Positions 57,401 to 64,000 of a stretch of 64,000 nt of DNA are shown here, one piece after another. Within the stretch, counting starts at the first letter, position 1; each line of letters begins with the position of its first letter. The stretch covers positions 1 to 64,000 of the forward strand of contig CALNHX010007678.1 of assembly GCA_940337035.1 (NCBI GenBank), read 5' to 3'. The stretch is from Agriotes lineatus (Eukaryota > Arthropoda > Insecta > Coleoptera > Elateridae). The translations under genes and the position numbers were made by a program. Under the pieces are notes generated by a model. It was not told the DNA's origin. It saw nothing but the letters and a program-made list of their open reading frames with translations, and searched no databases.

Positions 57401-57830
57401 AGTTTATTAGGTGCCACATTCAATTAATGGGAAGCTCAAAAATCAGCCAAAGCGAACGGTGACGTTTAGCAGCATTATTTATGTTAGTAGAATTGGCAAA
57501 TCATTAATATAAACCTATTCCGTACATTACGGTGTAACATTCGATTCTTTGGAACTTAACAATTCAAAGTAGGTTGCCCTAAGACGTCGATGGCGTTAAA
57601 TAAATTGTATTGTTTATTTACTATAGATCCTGCATGATTCCTAGCTCTCATTTCTATATTAATTTAGTTAAAATAATGGCTTCAGGAGTTTATTAGGTGC
57701 CACATTCAATTAATGGGAAGCTCAAAAATCAGCCAAAGCGAACGGTGACGTTTAGCAGCATTATTATTGTTAGTAGAATTGTCAAATCATTAATATAAAG
57801 CTATTCCGTGCATTACGGTGTAACATTCGA
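54425..57830 (+). repeat. homogenised satellite block (GTCG type)
   Basis: About twelve nearly identical monomers of the GACGTCGATGGCG type. Two subtypes alternate irregularly: TATTATTGTTAG with ATTGTCAAATC, and TATTTATGTTAG with ATTGGCAAATC (often AACCTATTCC). The flanking GCCG-type sequence at about 53846-54430 recurs at about 57848-58435, a spacing of about 4002 bp or 14 monomers. Confidence 0.8.
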
Positions 57831-58699
57831 TTTTTTGGAACCTAACAATTTAAAGTTGGTTGCCCTAAGACGCCGATGGAGTTAAATAAATTGTATTTTT
57901 TATTTACTATAGATCCTGCATGATTCCTAGCTTTCATTTCTATATTAATTTAGTTAAAATAATGGCTTCATGAGCTTACTAGGTGCCATAGTCAATTAAT
58001 GGGAAGCTCAAAAAGAGCCAAAGCGAACGGTGACGTTTAGCAGCATTATTATTGTTAGTAGAATTTTCAAATCATTAATATAAAGTTGTTTCGTATATTA
58101 CGGTGTAACATTCGCTTTTTTGGAACCTAACAATTCAAAGTTGGTTGCGCTAAGACGCCGATGGAGTTAAATAAATTGTATTTTGTAGTTAATATAAATC
58201 CTGCAAGTTTCCTAGCTCTCATTTCTATATTAATTTAGTTAAAATAATGGCTTCATGAGCTTATTAGGTGCCATAGTCTATTAATAGGAAGTTCAAAAAT
58301 CAGCCAAAGCGAACGGTGACGTTTAGCAGCATTATTTATGTTAGTAGAATTGGCAAATCATTAATATAAAGCTATTCCGTACATTACGGTGTAACATTAG
58401 ATTTTTTGGAACCTAACAATTCAAAGTAGGTTGCCCTAAGACGTCGATGGCGTTAAATAAATTGTATTGATTATTTACTATAGATCCTGCATGATTCCTA
58501 GCTCTCATTTCTATATTAATTTAGTTAAAATAATGGCTTCAGGAGTTTATTAGGTGCCACATTCAATTAATGGGAAGCTCAAAAATCAGCCAAAGCGAAC
58601 GGTGACGTTTAGCAGCATTATTATTGTTAGTAGAATTGTCAAATCATTAATATAAAGCTATTCCGTACATTACGGTGTAACATTCGATTCTTTGGAACC

Positions 58700-61600
58700 C
58701 AACAATTTAAAGTTGGTTGCCTTTAGACGCCGATGGAGTTAAATAAATTGTATTTTGTAGTTAATATGAATCCTGCAAGTTTCCTAGCTCTCATTTCTAT
58801 ATTAAATTAGTTAAAGTAGTGGCTTCATGAGCTTACTAGGTGCCATAGTCAATTAATGGAAGCTCAAAAAGTAGCCAAAGCGAACAGTGACGTTTAGCAG
58901 CATTATTATTGTTAGTAGAATTGGCAAATCATTAATATAAAGCTATTCCGAACATTACGGTGTAACATTCGATTCTCTGGAACCCAACAATTTAAAGTTG
59001 GTTGCCCTTAGACGCCGATGGAGTTAAATAAATTGTATTTTGTAGTTACTATAAATCCTGCAAGTTTCCTAGCTCTCATATCTACATTAATTTAGTTAAA
59101 ATAATGGCTTCAGGATCTTAATAGGTGCCATATTCAATTAACGGTGACGTTTATCAGCATTATTTATGTTAGTAGAATTGGCAAATCATTAATATAAAGC
59201 TATTCCGTACATTACGGTGCAAACATTAGATTTTTTGGAACCTAACAATTCAAAGTAGGTTGCCCTAAGACGTCGATGGCGTTAAATAAATTGTATTGTT
59301 TATTTACTATAGATCCTGCATGATTCCTAGCTCTCATTTCTATATTAATTTAGTTAAAATAATGGCTTCAGGAGTTTATTAGGTGCCACATTCAATTAAT
59401 GGGAAGCTCAAAAATCAGCCAAAGCGAACGGTGACGTTTAGCAGCATTATTATTGTTAGTAGAATTGTCAAATCATTAATATAAAGCTATTCCGTACATT
59501 ACGGTGTAACATTCGATTCTTTGGAACCCAACAATTTAAAGTTGGTTGCCTTTAGACGCCGATGGAGTTAAATAAATTGTATTTTGTAGTTAATATGAAT
59601 CCTGCAAGTTTCCTAGCTCTCATTTCTATATTAATTTAGTTAAAGTAATGGCTTCATGAGCTTACTAGGTGCCATAGTCAATTAATGGAAGCTCAAAAAT
59701 CAGCCAAAGCGAACGGTGACGTTTAGCAGCATTATTATTGTTAGTAGAATTGGCAAATCATTAATATAAAGCTATTCCGTACATTACGGTGTAACATTCG
59801 ATTCTCTGGAACCCAACAATTTAAAGTTGGTTGCCCTTAGACGCCGATGGAGTTAAATAAATTGTATTTTGTAGTTACTATAAATCCTGCAAGTTTCCTA
59901 GCTCTCATATCTACATTAATTTAGTTAAAATAATGGCTTCAGGATCTTAATAGGTGCCATATTCAATTAACGGTGACGTTTATCAGCATTATTTGTGTTA
60001 GTAGAATTGGTAAATCATTAATATAAAGCTATTCCGTGCATTACGGTGTAACATTCGATTTTTTGGAACCTAACAATTCAAAGTTGGTTGCCCTAAGACG
60101 CCGATGGAGTTAAATAAAGTGTGTTTTTTATTTACTAGAGATCCTGCATGATTCCTAGCTCTCATTTCTATATTAATTTAGTTAAAAAAAATGGCTTCAT
60201 GAGCTTACTAGGTGCCATAGTCAATTAATGGGAAGCTCAAAAAGCAGCCAAAGCGAACGGTGACGTTTAGCAGCATTATTATTGTTAGTAGAATTGGCAA
60301 ATCATTAATATAAAGTTGTTTCGTATATTACGGTATAACATTCGATTTTTTGGAACCTAACAATTCAAAGTTGGTTGCGCTAAGACGCCGATGGAGTTAA
60401 ATAAATTGTATTTTGTAGTTAATATAAATCCTGCAAGTTTCCTAGCTCTCATTTCTATATTAATTTAGTTAAAATAATGGCTTCATGAGCTTACTAGGTG
60501 CCATAGTCAATTAATGGGAAGCTCAAAAAGCATCCAAAGCAAACGGTGACGTTTATCAGCATTATTTGTGTTAGTAGAATTGGTAAATCATTAATATAAA
60601 GCTATTCCGTGCATTACGGTGTAACATTCGATTTTTTGGAACCTAAAAATTCAAAGTTGGTTGCCCTTAGACGCCAATGGAGTTAAATAAATTGTATTTT
60701 TTATTTACTATAGATCCTGCATGATTCCTAGCTCTCATTTCTATATTAAATTAGTTAAAGTAATGGCTTCATGAGCTTACTAGGTGCCATAGTCAATTAA
60801 TGGAAGCTCAAAAAGTAGCCAAAGCGAACAGTGACGTTTAGCAGCATTATTATTGTTAGTAGAATTGGCAAATCATTAATATAAAGCTATTCCGTACATT
60901 ACGGTGTAACATTCGATTCTCTGGAACCCAACAATTTAAAGTTGGTTGCCCTTAGACGCCGATGGAGTTAAATAAATTGTATTTTGTAGTTACTATAAAT
61001 CCTGCAAGTTTCCTAGCTCTCATATCTACATTAATTTAGTTAAAATAATGGCTTCAGGATCTTAATAGGTGCCATATTCAATTAACGGTGACGTTTATCA
61101 GCATTATTTATGTTAGTAGAATTGGCAAATCATTAATATAAAGCTATTCCGTACATTACGGTGCAAACATTAGATTTTTTGGAACCTAACAATTCAAAGT
61201 AGGTTGCCCTAAGACGTCGATGGCGTTAAATAAATTGTATTGTTTATTTACTATAGATCCTGCATGATTCCTAGCTCTCATTTCTATATTAATTTAGTTA
61301 AAATAATGGCTTCAGGAGTTTATTAGGTGCCACATTCAATTAATGGGAAGCTCAAAAATCAGCCAAAGCGAACGGTGACGTTTAGCAGCATTATTATTGT
61401 TAGTAGAATTGTCAAATCATTAATATAAAGCTATTCCGTACATTACGGTGTAACATTCGATTCTTTGGAACCCAACAATTTAAAGTTGGTTGCCTTTAGA
61501 CGCCGATGGAGTTAAATAAATTGTATTTTGTAGTTAATATGAATCCTGCAAGTTTCCTAGCTCTCATTTCTATATTAATTTAGTTAAAGTAATGGCTTCA

Positions 61601-62590
61601 TGAGCTTACTAGGTGCCATAGTCAATTAATGGGAAGCTCAAAAATCAGCCAAAGCGAACGGTGACGTTTAGCAGCATTATTATTGTTAGTAGAATTGGCA
61701 AATCATTAATATAAAGCTATTCCGTACATTACGGTGTAACATTCGATTCTCTGGAACCCAACAATTTAAAGTTGGTTGCCCTTAGACGCCGATGGAGTTA
61801 AATAAATTGTATTTTGTAGTTACTATAAATCCTGCAAGTTTCCTAGCTCTCATATCTACATTAATTTAGTTAAAATAATGGCTTCAGGATCTTAATAGGT
61901 GCCATATTCAATTAACGGTGACGTTTATCAGCAATATTTGTGTTAGTAGAATTGGTAAATCATTAATATAAAGCTATTCCGTGCATTACGGTGTAACATT
62001 CGATTTTTTGGAACCTAACAATTCAAAGTTGGTTGCCCTAAGACGCCGATGGAGTTAAATAAATTGTATTTTTTATTTACTAGAGATCCTGCATGATTCC
62101 TAGCTCTCATTTCTATATTAATTTAGTTAAAAAAATGGCTTCATGAGCTTACTAGGTGCCATAGTCAATTAATGGGAAGCTCAAAAAGCAGCCAAAGCGA
62201 ACGGTGACGTTTAGCAGCATTATTATTGTTAGTAGAATTGGCAAATCATTAATATAAAGTTGTTTCGTATATTACGGTATAACATTCGATTTTTTGGAAC
62301 CTAACAATTCAAAGTTGGTTGCGCTAAGACGCCGATGGAGTTAAATAAATTGTATTTTGTAGTTAATATAAATCCTGCAAGTTTCCTAGCTCTCATTTCT
62401 ATATTAATTTAGTTAAATTAATGACTTCATGAGCTTACTAGGTGCCATAGTCAATTAATGGGAAGCTCAAAAAGCATCCAAAGCAAACGGTGACGTTTAT
62501 CAGCATTATTTGTGTTAGTAGAATTGGTAAATCATTAATATAAAGCTATTCCGTGCATTACGGTGTAACATTCGATTTTTTGGAACCTAA
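58700..62590 (+). repeat. higher-order repeat of about 1944 bp, two copies
   Basis: Rare markers recur at the same distance: GTGCAAACATTAG at 59217 and 61161, ATTTGTGTTAG at 59991 and 61935. Each unit spans about seven monomers, including two short ones, in the same order of subtypes. Confidence 0.8.
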
Positions 62591-64000
62591 CAATTCAAAG
62601 TTGGTTGCCCTAAGACGCCGATGGAGTTAAATAAATTGTATTTTTTGTTTACTATAGATCCTGCATGATTCCTAGCTCTCATTTCTATATTAATTTAGTT
62701 AAAATAATGGCTTCATGAGCTTACTAGGTGCCATAGTCAATTAATGGGAAGCTCAAAACGCATCCAAAGCGAACGGTGACGTTTATCAGCATTATTTGTG
62801 TTAGTAGAATTGGTAAATCATTAATATAAAGCTATTCCGTGCATTACGGTGTAACATTCGATTTTTTGGAACCTAACAATTCAAAGTTGGTTGCTCTAAG
62901 ACGCCGAAAGAGTTAAATAAATTGTATTGTTTATTTACTATAGATCCTGCATGATTCCTAGCTCTCATTTCTATATTAATTTAGTTAAAACAATGGTTTC
63001 AGGAGTTTATTAGGTGCCACATTCAATTAATGGGAAGCTCAAAAATCAGCCAAAGCGAACGGTGACTTTTAGCAGCATTATTTACGTTAGTAGAATTGGC
63101 AAATCATTAATATAAAGCTATTCCGTGCATTACGGTGTAACATTCGATTTTTTGGAACCTAACAATTCAAAGTTGATTGTCCTAAGACGCCGATGGAGTT
63201 AAATAAATTGTATTTTTTATTTACTATAGATCCTGCATGATTCCTAGCTCTCATTTCTATATTAATTTAGTTAAAATAATGGCTTCATGAGCTTACTAGG
63301 TGCCATAGTTTAATGGGAAGCTCAAAAAGCAGCCAAAGGGAACGGTGACGTTTATCAGCATTATTTGTTTAAGTAGAATTGGTAAATCATTAATATAAAG
63401 CTATTCCGTGCATTACGGTGTAACATTCGATTTTTTGGAACCTAACCATTTAAAGTTGGTTGCCCTAAGACGCCGATGGAGTTAAATAAATTGTATTTTT
63501 TATTTACTATAGATCCTGCATGATTCCTAGCTTTCATTTCTATATTAATTTAGTTTAAATAATGGCTTGATGAGCTTACTAGGTGCCATAGTCAATTAAT
63601 GGGAAGCTCAAAAAGCAGCCAAAGCGAACGGTGACGTTTAGCAGCATTATTATTGTTAGTAGAATTTTCAAATCATTAATATAAAATTGTTTCGTATATT
63701 ACGGTGTAACATTCGCTTTTTTGGAACCTAACAATTTAAAGTTGGTTGCCCTAAGACGCCGATGGAGTTAAATAAATTGTATTTTTTATTTACTATAGAT
63801 CCTGCATGATTCCTAGCTTTCATTTCTATATTAATTTAGTTAAAATAATGGCTTCATGAGCTTACTAGGTGCCATAGTCAATTAATGGGAAGCTCAAAAA
63901 GCAGCAAAAGCGAACAGTGACGTTTAGCAGCATTATTATTGTTAGTAGAATTTTCAAATCATTAATATAAAGTTGTTTCGTATATTACGGTGCAACAGTC

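Larger units (their letters stand above)
53846..64000 (+). repeat. satellite array, 286-bp monomer
   Basis: About 35 head-to-tail monomers running off the window. Successive GTTGCCC anchors at 54428, 54714, 55000, 55286, 55572, 55858, 56144, 56429 and 56715 give a 286-bp (once 285) period. Each monomer has GGAGTTAAATAAATTG or GGCGTTAAATAAATTG, CCTAGCTCTCATTTCTATAT, GCGAACGGTGACGTTTAGCA and CCGTACATTACGG, an imperfect palindrome. Types differ at TAGGTTGCCCTAAGACGTCG versus TTGGTTGCC-TAGACGCCG, and some monomers are about 258 bp through loss of the GGAAGCTCAAAA region. No coding frame persists. Confidence 0.95.

Noticed and set aside
53846..64000. CRISPR-like regular repeats
   Set aside because: Repeats are contiguous 286-bp monomers without spacers, in a eukaryotic sequence.

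Overview
The window reads as AT-rich, gene-poor nuclear DNA from an arthropod, most likely an insect. The grounds are BEL/Pao LTR, R1-clade LINE, P-like, mariner and Helitron remnants of kinds common in insect genomes, and a short interstitial run of TTAGG, the common arthropod telomere repeat. I see no bacterial operons, rRNA genes or CRISPR arrays. Only one intact cellular gene is convincing: a single-exon BAR-domain-like coiled-coil protein at 22830-23849 (minus). One candidate exon with a good splice donor lies at 39015-39208.

Layout. 1-11.5 kb: non-coding sequence with several inverted-repeat elements (1311-2382, 5161-5895, 7376-9046), a 15-bp minisatellite and a tandem-like series of LINE 3' tails (9.1-10.6 kb). 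11530-16538: a young, structurally complete LTR retrotransposon on the minus strand (1390-bp LTRs about 99.4% alike, AGTT target duplication) with no recognisable gag or pol inside. 16.5-22.8 kb: mostly unassigned, with a dead mariner near 21.5 kb. 22.8-26.5 kb: the BAR-like gene, and about 150 bp upstream of its start codon a 2.48-kb TIR transposon (23999-26480) carrying a rearranged gene that I associate with XPG-nuclease (Academ-like) transposons.

26.5-35.3 kb: small TIR elements, a curious series of hairpin cassettes separated by ATGAAAGC, a tRNA-type SINE, a P-element-like transposase fragment, TTAGG-rich sequence, a decayed R1-clade LINE and a mariner-type element with DUF4817-like N-terminus. 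35.3-44 kb: mostly unassigned, with a tRNA-like head at 39.3 kb and an 855-bp TIR element at 41.8 kb.

44-53.5 kb: a dead LINE (minus) broken by four later insertions (another LINE, a TCGAGA-rich repeat pair, a 1.39-kb foldback element and a Helitron), followed by a BEL/Pao retrotransposon that has lost most of RT, RNase H and part of integrase and carries a shuffled, tandemly repeated piece of pol. 53.5-64 kb: a satellite array with a 286-bp monomer, about 35 copies in one orientation after one head-to-head inverted copy, with higher-order repeats of about 1.94 and 4.0 kb.

The genes do not form a pathway. The logic of the window is successive insertion, deletion and amplification of mobile DNA around one small gene, ending in a satellite domain.
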